DNA from: CAZEJK01 sp964512045
GTDB lineage: Bacteria; Acidobacteriota; Thermoanaerobaculia; Thermoanaerobaculales; Sulfomarinibacteraceae
Length of the DNA stretch: 8,130 nt
Assembly: GCA_964512045.1 (NCBI GenBank)
Contig: CAZEJK010000230.1
Span: 1 to 8,130, forward strand
Reading direction: 5' to 3'
The notes under the pieces are model-generated. The model did no database searches. It was not told the origin of the DNA and worked only from the letters and a program-made list of their open reading frames with translations. Shown here piece by piece: positions 1 through 7,527 of the stretch. Position 1 is the stretch's first letter. Every line of letters begins with the position of its first letter. The translations under genes and the position numbers were made by a program.

Positions 1-355
1 TGCTGTGGGTCTCATGTGCACCCGCTGAGCGGAGGTGGAGAACCACGAGGTCAGACCTGCAGCCGCGCGGCCCGCTGTGTGGCCGGCGCCGGGACCAGAT
101 CCGGGTCCGGGCCGTTGCGTCGTCGCCCCTGCCAGACTCCCTCGTCTCGATTGGCCCTCACGCCGCGAGCGCGTGCCACGGCGTAGCCGCGGTGGGCGGT
201 TCATGAGAGAAGGTCCGGAGTACCCCCCGCATACCGGCTCACCACGTCATCTCGACCGAGCTCTCGTGGGCCATCTCCGTGCCGGCATCACACGACTTCG
301 TTGCAGCCGCTGAGCACCTGGCGAGCGGAGAGATCCCGTCGGAGAACGATGGCCT

Positions 356-418
356 CCCGGACCCGGTGTACGGCCCCGGTCATCGGTCCCGGACCCGGCA
401 GCCGGTTGCCGGACCCGG
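356..418. repeat. Short direct repeats of CCCGGACCCGG
   Basis: CCCGGACCCGG occurs at 356-366 and 388-398, and the ten-base core CCGGACCCGG recurs at 409-418. A perfect inverted copy, CCGGGTCCGGG, lies at 101-111. Copy spacing is irregular (32 and about 21 bases), so this is not a CRISPR-like array. It could be a local duplication remnant, a protein-binding cluster, or simple GC-rich coincidence. Confidence 0.35.
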
Positions 419-440
419 ACGATGGGCGTGCAGTGACCGC

Positions 441-475
441 GAAGCCCACAGGACGACCCGACAGGTCGGGGCTTC
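441..475. other. Potential compound hairpin
   Basis: GAAGC (441-445) can pair with GCTTC (471-475), enclosing a second inverted repeat, CCCGAC (457-462) with GTCGGG (465-470). The left side would carry a bulge of about 11 bases. No T-run follows on either strand. It could be a secondary termination or mRNA-processing structure distal to the barrel gene, or chance pairing in GC-rich DNA. Confidence 0.2.
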
Positions 476-523
476 AGGGTTTCGGGGCGGGCTGCCGGGT
501 CATCCCAACTCTGTCGCACAGCA

Positions 524-550
524 CAAGGGGCCGCTGGACGCGGCCCCTTG
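524..550 (-). terminator. Perfect 11-bp hairpin, likely terminator of the barrel gene
   Basis: CAAGGGGCCGC (524-534) is the exact reverse complement of the bases at 540-550, giving an uninterrupted 11-bp stem with a 5-base loop (TGGAC). It starts 51 nt past the stop codon of the outer-membrane barrel gene on the minus strand. No T-tract follows on that strand, so it departs from the classical intrinsic terminator. It may terminate weakly, stabilise the 3' end, or act with Rho. Confidence 0.6.
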
Positions 551-601
551 GATGGCTCGTCATTGGTTGTCCGCGAAGCCGGGCTCGCGGCTGGTGTCAC
601 G

Positions 602-1942
602 CTAGAACCGGTACACTCCAGATAGCGACATGGTGTCGATCGGATCGGAGAAGTCGGCCGCCACATCGAGCTGGAAGCTCTCGCCGAGGATGAACCCGAA
701 ACCGACGGAGTAGTGCATCTCGTCGTCGCCCTCACGGAACAGCGCTGCATAGGTCTGCTGCGTGGAGTCGGCTCCCGGGTCGCCGTCGAAGTACATCTTG
801 TGTGCCGGGTCGTACCAGGTGCCGAGGCGGATGGCGATCGGGAACGGGCCGTTCACGAAGACGTACTCGAACCCAGCGTGGATCTCATCGGCATCGTCGA
901 CGGTGAGCAGCTGGGTCGCTGCGAGGGATCCGGCGCCGAACAGGTTCTGAAGGTCGTCGGTGAGGTCGGAGTAGGTGACGTGATTCCAGTCGATGGCGAT
1001 CCGTACCACGTCCGATGGCCGGAAGGCGAGCCCCAGGCCGTACACATCGGGTACGGTGAAGCTGGCATCCACGGCTGTGAACACTTGGCCGGGTGTTCCT
1101 GCGGCTGGGCCGGCGATGTTGGCGGCGGCAACATCGAACTCCGGGCCTTGCCGGTAGACTGCACCGAGGCTGACGGCGTCGCTCAGATTCCACAGAATGC
1201 CGACGTTGAAGCTCGTGTCATCATCGTCTCCCAGCTGCTGCTGGTAGTTGATGACGTTTGCCGGGTCGTAGCTCGGCGCGCCGTAGAAGTTCGTTCCGAG
1301 GGCGAACCGCTCGGTGAGCGAGTCCATCTCGAACTCGTAGAACGAGACGCCGACACCCAAAGTAAAGGCATCGCTCAGCCGGTAGGCGAGTGACGCGCCG
1401 TAGTTGACGATGTCGAGCTGCATCTGGGCGCGAACCGGGAAGAACCGGGAGACACTACCCTCCGCGCCGAAGAAAGCGCCTTGCGTCCGGTAGTCCGTCT
1501 CGAAGTTCGCCAGCTCGTGGCGGTATACGGCAAATGCCCATCGGTTCTTCGGGTACACATACGACAGGAACGACAGACCCGTGGTGTCCGAGCTGGCTTC
1601 TCCGTCCTGTAGACCTGCCACGGTGTCGAGACCCTCGTTGGATGGTGGGCCGAATCCGTGACCGCTATCGGTAAAGGTGCTCGTGTAGTCCCACTGACGG
1701 CCCTCGAACGAGATCTCGGGCTTGGACAGGGTGGTCAGGCCCGCAGGGTTGGTGTACGCGGCCGTGGCGTCGTCTGCGAGTCCGAGGAACGCACCACCGA
1801 GCCCCAGGCTGCGCGCTCCGGGCGTGGAGAAGTTGAACTGGATGCCGGCGTTGACCTCGGCGTTGGTCTGCGCCACAGCGACGGGCACGATCAGACCACA
1901 CCCGAGAATGACGCCGGCAGCAACCGCAATGAACCGTTTCAT
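602..1942 (-). CDS. OmpP1/FadL-family outer-membrane beta-barrel protein
   Basis: A 446-residue exported protein. Residues 1-24 form a signal peptide (Lys-Arg start, hydrophobic core, probable cut after AVA before Gln25). Residues 43-70 carry the hallmark N-terminal segment of the OmpP1/FadL family: a Gly-rich SLGLGGAF stretch, then ADDATAAYTNPAGL, matching the family's conserved D-A-x-A-x-x-x-N-P-A-G-L pattern. The rest alternates short amphipathic strands with acidic, Gly-rich loops. It ends in SGVYRF, whose terminal Phe is the usual BAM recognition signal. The length matches typical FadL proteins (about 400-460 residues). Members of this family form outer-membrane channels for hydrophobic substrates such as long-chain fatty acids or aromatics; the substrate cannot be read here. 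The ATG is preceded by AAGGAGG with a 5-base spacer. The gap to the upstream TPR gene is 184 bp, so co-transcription is possible but unproven. Family assignment is firm; function is inference. Confidence 0.9.
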   Translation of the reverse strand: MKRFIAVAAGVILGCGLIVPVAVAQTNAEVNAGIQFNFSTPGARSLGLGGAFLGLADDATAAYTNPAGLTTLSKPEISFEGRQWDYTSTFTDSGHGFGPPSNEGLDTVAGLQDGEASSDTTGLSFLSYVYPKNRWAFAVYRHELANFETDYRTQGAFFGAEGSVSRFFPVRAQMQLDIVNYGASLAYRLSDAFTLGVGVSFYEFEMDSLTERFALGTNFYGAPSYDPANVINYQQQLGDDDDTSFNVGILWNLSDAVSLGAVYRQGPEFDVAAANIAGPAAGTPGQVFTAVDASFTVPDVYGLGLAFRPSDVVRIAIDWNHVTYSDLTDDLQNLFGAGSLAATQLLTVDDADEIHAGFEYVFVNGPFPIAIRLGTWYDPAHKMYFDGDPGADSTQQTYAALFREGDDEMHYSVGFGFILGESFQLDVAADFSDPIDTMSLSGVYRF

Positions 1943-1947
1943 GGGAT

Positions 1948-1954
1948 CCTCCTT
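1948..1954 (-). promoter_or_regulatory. Strong Shine-Dalgarno of the barrel gene
   Basis: AAGGAGG on the minus strand, five bases before the ATG, is a near-perfect anti-16S match and fixes the start of the outer-membrane protein. I could not identify a convincing promoter in the 184-bp gap upstream. That gap holds small palindromes (GAACGTTC at 2009-2016, CGGGATCCCG at 2026-2035, and an AGAGC/GCTCT hairpin near 2036-2048) that might be a weak terminator or operator. Confidence 0.8.
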
Positions 1955-2126
1955 TTACGACTCAGGTCACATCCTACATCTCGCTGCACTCAGCTCTCTC
2001 CCAACGGAGAACGTTCGCGCTCCGCCGGGATCCCGAGAGCCGGGCTCTTCGTACGTTCGTCTGCCTCCATGGTACGACATCTTGAACGCAATGGCGCCAT
2101 CCGGAATTCTCCGCGGTCCCGTGAAC

Positions 2127-3524
2127 CTACGGTTCGATGGATGCGAAGAAGTCTCGAAACGCCGGTGAGAAGTCGATCGGATCGGGCTCGAACTGTGGAT
2201 CGATCTCTGTCACCTCGCGAACGCTAGCGCTGGCCGCGCTGATCCGTTCCGGATTCCCCTCCGTCCGCGACAGGGCAAACTGTGCCGCTGCAAGCAGAAC
2301 ATGCTGTGCCAGACGCTGTCGTGGCGTTGCAGCATCAACCTGCTGGAGGAGGTCGACGGCGTTCTCGTAACGGGCAGCAAGGAAGGCGGCGGCCCCGTCG
2401 CGCAGCAGCGCCGGTACTCCGTCCTCAGCTGGAGGAACCGTTGGACGCTCGGCCGGAGCTGTCGGCGTCGGGAGCGCGGGTCGGGGTGTCGCAGTTGGGC
2501 TCGGCCGCGGGGTCGGTGTGGGCAAGCTCTGCACACGGGCGATCTCCGACTCCACCTCGGTGATCGAGCGAGCCAGCCGGTCCCGCAGCGTCTCCAGCTC
2601 TTCGAGCGGGGCGTCGGCGAGATCCCCGGCCGCGGTCTCGAGGGTTCCGGTGAGAGCCGTGACACGGCCTGCGAGCGCTCCGCCACTCACGTTCTCGCTG
2701 GCGTCCAGTACGGATTGCCCATCCTGTCGGAGCCGCTGGATCTCCTCGATCAGGCGTTGGCGCCGCTCTGCCTCGAGCCGGCGCCGCTCCTCCTCCTCGC
2801 GGCGCTGTCGCTCAACGTTCGCGAGTCGACGGACCTCGGACGAGAGCGATTGCAGGGTCCGTGTGGCGCCGGCTGCTTCGTCGCGGGCCTGGGTCAGCTG
2901 CTCGAGCGAACCCTGCTCCCTGCCTTCTGCGAGCAGTCGCCGTGCGTCGGCGATCGCTTGCTCGGCGGTGCTGCTCTGACGTCGAAGGTCGGCGTTCGCA
3001 CGCCACACGGTCGCCGGATCTGGGCTGGCGATCTGTCGCTGCAGCTGTCCGAGTGCCGACTCTGCGCGCTGAACTGCGGTCTCGGCGTCATCGACCGCCG
3101 TGACGACGGCAGGGTTCGGCGTCGGCGGCGCTCGGCTGGCGAGCACGCCGCGGCAGTCGCTGAGCATGGACTCGAGCCGGGTGAGCCGATCCCTGTCCTC
3201 TTGCACGACGCCTTCCGCAAGTGACTGCTCGAGGGCCTCGACGGTCGCCTCGCAGTTCTGCAGCTTGTACTGCGCCAGACCGAGGTGGTAGTAGGGCATG
3301 TACGGTACGAACCGCATGCCGTAGATGTTGACCTTCGTGCCGGCGGAGGACCGATCGGCGATCGCCGCTTGCATGTGGCGGACCACCGCATCCCAGTCCT
3401 CTGCGTCCACTGCCTCGATTCCCGCGCGGTAGCTCTCCTTGAAGTCGGCGTGCACGGTCGTAGCGGCTCCGAGGAGGAGAGCGACGAGCGTGGGCAGGAC
3501 GAGTGCGCGGCGTGCGGTTCGCAT
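2127..3524 (-). CDS. Exported TPR/coiled-coil protein with Pro/Thr-rich linker
   Basis: A 465-residue protein with four visible parts. (1) Residues 1-26 are a signal peptide (MRTARRALVL start, Leu/Ala core, cut after VHA). (2) Residues 28-125 hold two TPR-like helix pairs, one with the GLAQYKLQN signature, and the protein's only two cysteines (Cys91, Cys124), which could form a disulfide in the periplasm. (3) Residues 140-330 are long helices, with a strongly charged Arg/Glu coiled coil at about 236-265. (4) Residues 334-365 are a Pro/Thr/Ala-rich linker, followed by a second TPR-like unit (369-440) and an end segment with PDPIDFSPAFRDFF. The frame stays open upstream into the kinase gene, but that part is shadow. 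The chosen ATG has GGAGG five bases upstream and begins a clean signal peptide. The gene follows the kinase stop by 10 bp. The final PDP..SP..R..F pattern resembles the tail of other bacterial TPR proteins in my memory of the family. The likely role is a periplasmic scaffold or kinase partner (inference); no enzyme motif is visible. Confidence 0.85.
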   Translation of the reverse strand: MRTARRALVLPTLVALLLGAATTVHADFKESYRAGIEAVDAEDWDAVVRHMQAAIADRSSAGTKVNIYGMRFVPYMPYYHLGLAQYKLQNCEATVEALEQSLAEGVVQEDRDRLTRLESMLSDCRGVLASRAPPTPNPAVVTAVDDAETAVQRAESALGQLQRQIASPDPATVWRANADLRRQSSTAEQAIADARRLLAEGREQGSLEQLTQARDEAAGATRTLQSLSSEVRRLANVERQRREEEERRRLEAERRQRLIEEIQRLRQDGQSVLDASENVSGGALAGRVTALTGTLETAAGDLADAPLEELETLRDRLARSITEVESEIARVQSLPTPTPRPSPTATPRPALPTPTAPAERPTVPPAEDGVPALLRDGAAAFLAARYENAVDLLQQVDAATPRQRLAQHVLLAAAQFALSRTEGNPERISAASASVREVTEIDPQFEPDPIDFSPAFRDFFASIEP

Positions 3525-3528
3525 CCGT

Positions 3529-3534
3529 CCCTCC
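3529..3534 (-). promoter_or_regulatory. Shine-Dalgarno abutting the kinase stop codon
   Basis: GGAGGG follows the kinase TAG directly on the minus strand and precedes the TPR gene ATG by four to five bases. It decides the TPR start against the longer frame running back into the kinase gene, and it implies translational coupling of the two genes. Confidence 0.8.
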
Positions 3535-6500
3535 CTACAGCCCCAACCGCTCGAGCAAGCCGTCCACGTCGGCTGGGAACTCCGCGAGCGAGCGAGCCGT
3601 ACCGTCCGCAGCGACCTCGACGCTCGTCTCCACCGGAGCATCGTAGGCGGGGTTGCGCACGGTGATGGTGTACCTGCCGGCTTCGAGAGAAAGCGACAAC
3701 GGCGTGAACCGATCCGTCGGAAGCTCGACCAACCGTCCATCCTCTGCGGCGATCTCGACGACCTCTCCCCAGGGGGTGGCGTCTACGATGACCTGGCCGG
3801 AGCCTGACACCGGCGGTGACTGTGTCCCTTCGCCACGCCCCGAGATCCACCAGATGGCTGCGACCACGCAGAGCAGGACCGCGGCTGCGAGTGCAGGGAT
3901 CAGCCACTTGGGGCGCGCCGAGACCTCGCTCGGCGCTGCTGTCTCGTCACGTTCCGGCGCCGTTCGCGCAGCGTGCAGGTCCTGACGGACCGCAGTGAGC
4001 TCCGCACCGTCGCCCCATCTGGTTACCGTCTTGTCCAGCAGCTTGGCCGCTTTCGAAGCCTTGCCGCTTGCGAGCAGCGACTCGATCCGCTTGGCGGCCT
4101 CGGCACGGCCGTGCGCACGTTGGCGTTCGGCGATCTCCTCGCGGACCTCGGTGAGCAGCGATCTGGCCTGTTGGTCGGCCGCATCCAGCTCCAGGGCCTC
4201 CTCGAGGCGACGCGCCGCGTCGTCAAGACGACCTTCTGTGCGGTGCTCCCCGGCCTGTTCGGTGAGCGTCCTGACCTTCGCAGCGCGCTCGGCCCGTTCA
4301 CGGTGCTCGGAGAGCTCCCTCTGCACGTCAGCGGCTTGGGCTGCGTCACCCAGCTCCTCGATCACGGTGGCCGCCCGATCCAGCTCGCCGCGTGCGATCA
4401 GGTCCCGGGCCTCGGCGGCAGCCTGCGCATGCTGCTCGGCGCGCTGCTGCTTGGTATGCTCCAGCCGACCTCTGAGATCTTCGAGCGGCTGTGGTTCTGC
4501 CAGGTTCCGCCGAGCAGCATCGAGGTGCTGCTCGGCTTCGGCGAGGTCGCCGCGGGCGAGCGCTTCTTCGAACGCACGCGTGGTCGCCTGGACGATGGCG
4601 GCGTCCTTCTGGCGCTGCTGTGCCTGAGCGACCTGTTGGCGTAGCTCCGTCGCCTCGGTGAACTCTCCCAGCACCGCCGCCGCGTCTTCGAGCTGCGCCG
4701 CGGCTCGGTCCGGATCGTCAGCGGCGAGCGATGCTTGAACTGAGCTGACGACCTCGGCGATCTGGCGCTGGCGCCGTTTGGCGACCTCTGCCTGTCGGCG
4801 CTCCTCCTCAGCGCGCCGCTCGCTCTCCTCGGCGGCCTCGCGGGCGCCTTCGATCCTCTCGTGGAGCTCGGTCAGAGCTGGATCGGTACCAAAGGCCTCC
4901 TCAGCGCTCGTCAGTCGGTCGCGGGCGGTGTCCAGATCGCCGGCTGCGAGGGCGGAGCGGATCTGGTCCGCCGCAGTCTCGAGCTGACGTTGACGCTCGG
5001 CGGCTCCGGCCTGTTCCTGGGCCGTGGCCAGTGCTGACGTGGCGGTGTCTCGGAGCGTGCGGGCTTTCGGGTCGTCTGGCGCGAGCTCGAGCGCCTGGTT
5101 CGCTCGCTCGAGGGCGCCCTCCGCGTTGCCCTGGTCGAGCAGGTGGGCCGCCTCGGTGAGCAGCGCGTCAAGCTGCTCCTGACGAGCGTGCTGATCGCGC
5201 GCAGCCGTGAGCTCGGCGGTCAGCTGGCGCCACACTGGCTCGTCGGGGTAGCTGACCTTTCCTGACGCGAGCTGCTCCTCCGCAGTTGTCAGCTCGCCAG
5301 TGGCGAGAGCGCTGCGGATTGCCTCGACGCGGCCTTGGATGTCAGCCGTGCGTTGCTCCTGCTCCGTCTCCGCGATCTTCTTCTGCGCGGCTTCTTTCAG
5401 CTGCAGCGCTTCGGTGGAGCCGTCGTCGAGGGCGAGTGCCCGGTCCAGGCGGATCATGGCGGTTGCCGGATCCTCGGCATCCAGTGCCTGCTGGGCAGCC
5501 TCGAGCTCCGCGGCGAGCTCAGCTCGGGCTCGAGCTGCTTCGAGCGTGGCGCTCAGGTCGGCGATGTCCTGCCGCTGACCGTAGGATTGCGTGAGCTCTG
5601 CGATCGCCGCTGCAGCTGCGTCCAGCTCTCCCTGGCCGATGAGCTGGTGCGCGCTCTCCACCGCCTCGCCGACCGCTGCCTCGGCGTCGCGGCGGGCCTC
5701 GTCGAGTCGGAGCTGCGCGAGATGGAACAGCTCGACCTCACCGTGCTCGGCGGATGCGTCGGCGAGCGCTTTCGCCGCCGCGTCGAGCTGTCCCTCGGCG
5801 ATCAGCTGGTTGACTCGAGCGGCCGTTGAGGAGATCGCTTCGCCGCGGCGAATCTCCTCGATTCTGGTCTCGAGCTCCGACCAGTCGGCTTGCGGATGCT
5901 GCGCGCGCGCTTCGGACAGGAGCCGCTCTGCTTCGGGCAGGTTCCACCGCTCCAGTGCCTGCTCGATGGCATCGACGGCGCCTGACAGGAGCTCTTCATC
6001 CGATGTCGCCGGGGAGGCCAGGGCAGTGTCGAGCTCAGCGACCTCGGAGGAGTCCGGGGCGATCGCACGCAGGATCTCGAGGTTCTTTCGCGCGCTGGAC
6101 GTGTCGCCTTCGGCCATCGCCTGGCGGATGTCGTCGACGAGCTGCTGCTGCTGGCGGTTCAGGCCTCGCACATCGGCAACGGTGGCACCCTGGGGCTCGG
6201 CGGTGGTCCGGTCGGCGGCTGCTCCCTCGTCGCCGGGAAGCGGCGGGGGCGTCTGCGCGGCAACCCGTCGCTTCGCACCCGGCAGTGGCGCCACCATCGT
6301 CGAGGATGGCACAGAGTCATCCGCCTCCTGAGCCGCTGGAGGTGCCGAGCTGGCAGTCTGCTGATGGCTCGGAGTGCGGCCGCTGGGTGTCGTGGCGCCC
6401 GCTCCAAACTGAGCGTCAAGTCGGTTCTGGGTGCTGCCAGGCTTCTGCTTCTGGACCTGGATACGAACCGTCGGCGGGGCGGAGCTGAGGGCGTGATCGA

Positions 6501-7374
6501 GGTCGCGCTGCGAGACCGGGTACTGCTGGCGGAACGGCTCGAGCGCCTCTCGGAACTCGCGGGCGCTCTGAAAGCGATCCTCCGGACGTTTCTCCAGCGA
6601 GCGCAGGACGATGGCACGGACCTCCTCGGGGACGCGGCCTTCGGGATCGCTATCCGAGAACGGTACCGGATCGCGGAACAGCTGCCCACCGACGATCGAC
6701 GCCGTGTCGCGACCCTGGATCGGGTGGCTTCCAGTGAGGAGCTCGTACAGCACGATGCCGAACGCGTACAGATCGCTGCGCGCATCGACGGCGGCGTCGC
6801 CCTCGCTTTTGAGGCGTTCTGGAGGGCAGTACTTGAGCTTGCCGACGAACGCCCCGGCGCGGGTGAGGTTGCTCTCGCTGCCGAGCTCCTTGGCGATGCC
6901 CAGATCGATGAGCTTGACCAGCGGCCGGTGCTCCTCGTCGCGGGTGAGCATCAGGTTGTCCGGCGAGATATCGCGGTGGATGAAACCTTTGCGATGCAAG
7001 ACGGCGAGAGCGGATAGCGCCTGGTGGGTGATCTCGAGCGCCAGCGGCAGGCCGGCGGCGCCGGGACGCTCGATGACCTCCTCGAGGTTGACGCCATCGA
7101 TGAACTCCATGACGATGTAGGCGTTGCCCTGCTCGTCAACCGAGAAGTCGAACAGCTGTGCAATGTTGCGGTGGGGGAGACGGAACGCGATCTTCGCTTC
7201 GCGGAGGAACCGCTCCTTGAACTCGGCACCGTCGCCGAGCTGGGGTCGGATCACCTTGACAACACGGATGCCACCCAGAAGGAGGTGGCGGACCTTGTAG
7301 ATCGCCCCCATGCCCCCCTCATGGAGCTTCTCGAGAATCTCGTACTTTCCCTCGATCTGTGTGGCCGAAGGCAC
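3535..7374 (-). CDS. Membrane-anchored Hanks-type Ser/Thr protein kinase with long TPR-like repeat region and PEGA-like C-terminus
   Basis: A 1279-residue protein from the preferred GTG start. Residues 11-281 are a Hanks-type kinase: nucleotide loop HEGGMG (18-23), ATP-anchoring Lys40 (VVKVI), helix-C Glu59 (REAK), catalytic loop HRDISPDN (133-140), metal-binding DLG (157-159) and CPPE (183-186). The catalytic Asp135, Asn140 and Asp157 are all present, so activity is expected. Ser137 replaces the usual catalytic-loop Lys, and His18 replaces the first loop Gly. Residues 295-404 are a Pro/Ser/Gln/Ala-rich, probably disordered linker. Residues 407-1132 contain about 13 degenerate helix-pair repeats, each around a G-(D/E/Q)-L-x-x-A core and spaced 51-74 residues apart, resembling TPRs. 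A transmembrane helix (1157-1179) preceded by Arg/Lys puts the kinase in the cytoplasm. Residues 1193-1266 look like a periplasmic PEGA domain (VIVDATPWG, TPLSLSLEAGRYTITV). It phosphorylates protein Ser/Thr; the targets are unknown. The exported TPR gene follows by 10 bp. Confidence 0.93.
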   Translation of the reverse strand: MPSATQIEGKYEILEKLHEGGMGAIYKVRHLLLGGIRVVKVIRPQLGDGAEFKERFLREAKIAFRLPHRNIAQLFDFSVDEQGNAYIVMEFIDGVNLEEVIERPGAAGLPLALEITHQALSALAVLHRKGFIHRDISPDNLMLTRDEEHRPLVKLIDLGIAKELGSESNLTRAGAFVGKLKYCPPERLKSEGDAAVDARSDLYAFGIVLYELLTGSHPIQGRDTASIVGGQLFRDPVPFSDSDPEGRVPEEVRAIVLRSLEKRPEDRFQSAREFREALEPFRQQYPVSQRDLDHALSSAPPTVRIQVQKQKPGSTQNRLDAQFGAGATTPSGRTPSHQQTASSAPPAAQEADDSVPSSTMVAPLPGAKRRVAAQTPPPLPGDEGAAADRTTAEPQGATVADVRGLNRQQQQLVDDIRQAMAEGDTSSARKNLEILRAIAPDSSEVAELDTALASPATSDEELLSGAVDAIEQALERWNLPEAERLLSEARAQHPQADWSELETRIEEIRRGEAISSTAARVNQLIAEGQLDAAAKALADASAEHGEVELFHLAQLRLDEARRDAEAAVGEAVESAHQLIGQGELDAAAAAIAELTQSYGQRQDIADLSATLEAARARAELAAELEAAQQALDAEDPATAMIRLDRALALDDGSTEALQLKEAAQKKIAETEQEQRTADIQGRVEAIRSALATGELTTAEEQLASGKVSYPDEPVWRQLTAELTAARDQHARQEQLDALLTEAAHLLDQGNAEGALERANQALELAPDDPKARTLRDTATSALATAQEQAGAAERQRQLETAADQIRSALAAGDLDTARDRLTSAEEAFGTDPALTELHERIEGAREAAEESERRAEEERRQAEVAKRRQRQIAEVVSSVQASLAADDPDRAAAQLEDAAAVLGEFTEATELRQQVAQAQQRQKDAAIVQATTRAFEEALARGDLAEAEQHLDAARRNLAEPQPLEDLRGRLEHTKQQRAEQHAQAAAEARDLIARGELDRAATVIEELGDAAQAADVQRELSEHRERAERAAKVRTLTEQAGEHRTEGRLDDAARRLEEALELDAADQQARSLLTEVREEIAERQRAHGRAEAAKRIESLLASGKASKAAKLLDKTVTRWGDGAELTAVRQDLHAARTAPERDETAAPSEVSARPKWLIPALAAAVLLCVVAAIWWISGRGEGTQSPPVSGSGQVIVDATPWGEVVEIAAEDGRLVELPTDRFTPLSLSLEAGRYTITVRNPAYDAPVETSVEVAADGTARSLAEFPADVDGLLERLGL

Positions 7375-7381
7375 CCATGCA

Positions 7382-7385
7382 TCCT
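7382..7385 (-). promoter_or_regulatory. Shine-Dalgarno selecting the kinase GTG start
   Basis: AGGA lies seven bases before the GTG at 7374 on the minus strand. A longer in-frame GTG at 7428 would add 18 residues (MCSHTGSAAD...), but it has no Shine-Dalgarno. Starting at 7374 gives a protein opening MPSATQIEGKYEI, a short lead into the kinase domain that is usual for this family. The longer start cannot be excluded. Confidence 0.6.
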
Positions 7386-7527
7386 GTTCCGCCCGCAGAT
7401 CCGCAGCCGACCCCGTGTGGCTGCACACTGCGTGGCACTACTGGTCAACGCAGCTCACATGGTACCGCATTCACTGGAGGCGTGGGGTGATCAGGTTGCG
7501 ATTGATACTGGTGTGCGACAACGGAAG

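Larger units (their letters stand above)
1..523. other. Gene-poor GC-rich stretch, no supported gene
   Basis: I see no credible coding region here. Open frames exist on both strands, but they are Arg/Pro/Ser-rich, lack Shine-Dalgarno sites, overlap one another and show no recognisable domain, as expected for random frames in GC-rich DNA. I found no tRNA-like T-loop or rRNA segment. What can be seen is a cluster of CCCGGACCCGG repeats (356-418, with an inverted copy at 101-111) and a hairpin-prone segment at 441-475. The stretch is the region downstream of the barrel gene, and may also carry the edge of a neighbouring locus outside the window. Confidence 0.6.

Noticed and set aside
35..313. 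A plus-strand open frame of 92 residues
   Set aside because: Pro/Arg-rich composition, GTG start without a Shine-Dalgarno, and no recognisable motif; typical of chance frames in GC-rich DNA.
356..418. A CRISPR-like array
   Set aside because: Copies are only 10-11 bases, unevenly spaced, and there are no spacers of constant length or cas genes.
713..1393. A long plus-strand frame opposite the barrel gene
   Set aside because: It is antisense to a well-supported coding region, has no ribosome site and no domain features.
3525..3740. An N-terminal extension of the TPR protein overlapping the kinase C-terminus
   Set aside because: The frame is open, but the extension is Arg/Ser/Pro-rich shadow of the kinase gene. 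The ATG at 3524 has a strong Shine-Dalgarno and begins a clean signal peptide.
2301..4644. Long plus-strand frames opposite the TPR and kinase genes
   Set aside because: They mirror the Ala/Glu/Arg-rich helical repeats on the other strand; such repeats give long antisense frames in GC-rich DNA.
3979..6156. A DNA-level tandem repeat within the kinase gene
   Set aside because: The repeats are visible only at protein level and are strongly diverged; I saw no long identical nucleotide units.
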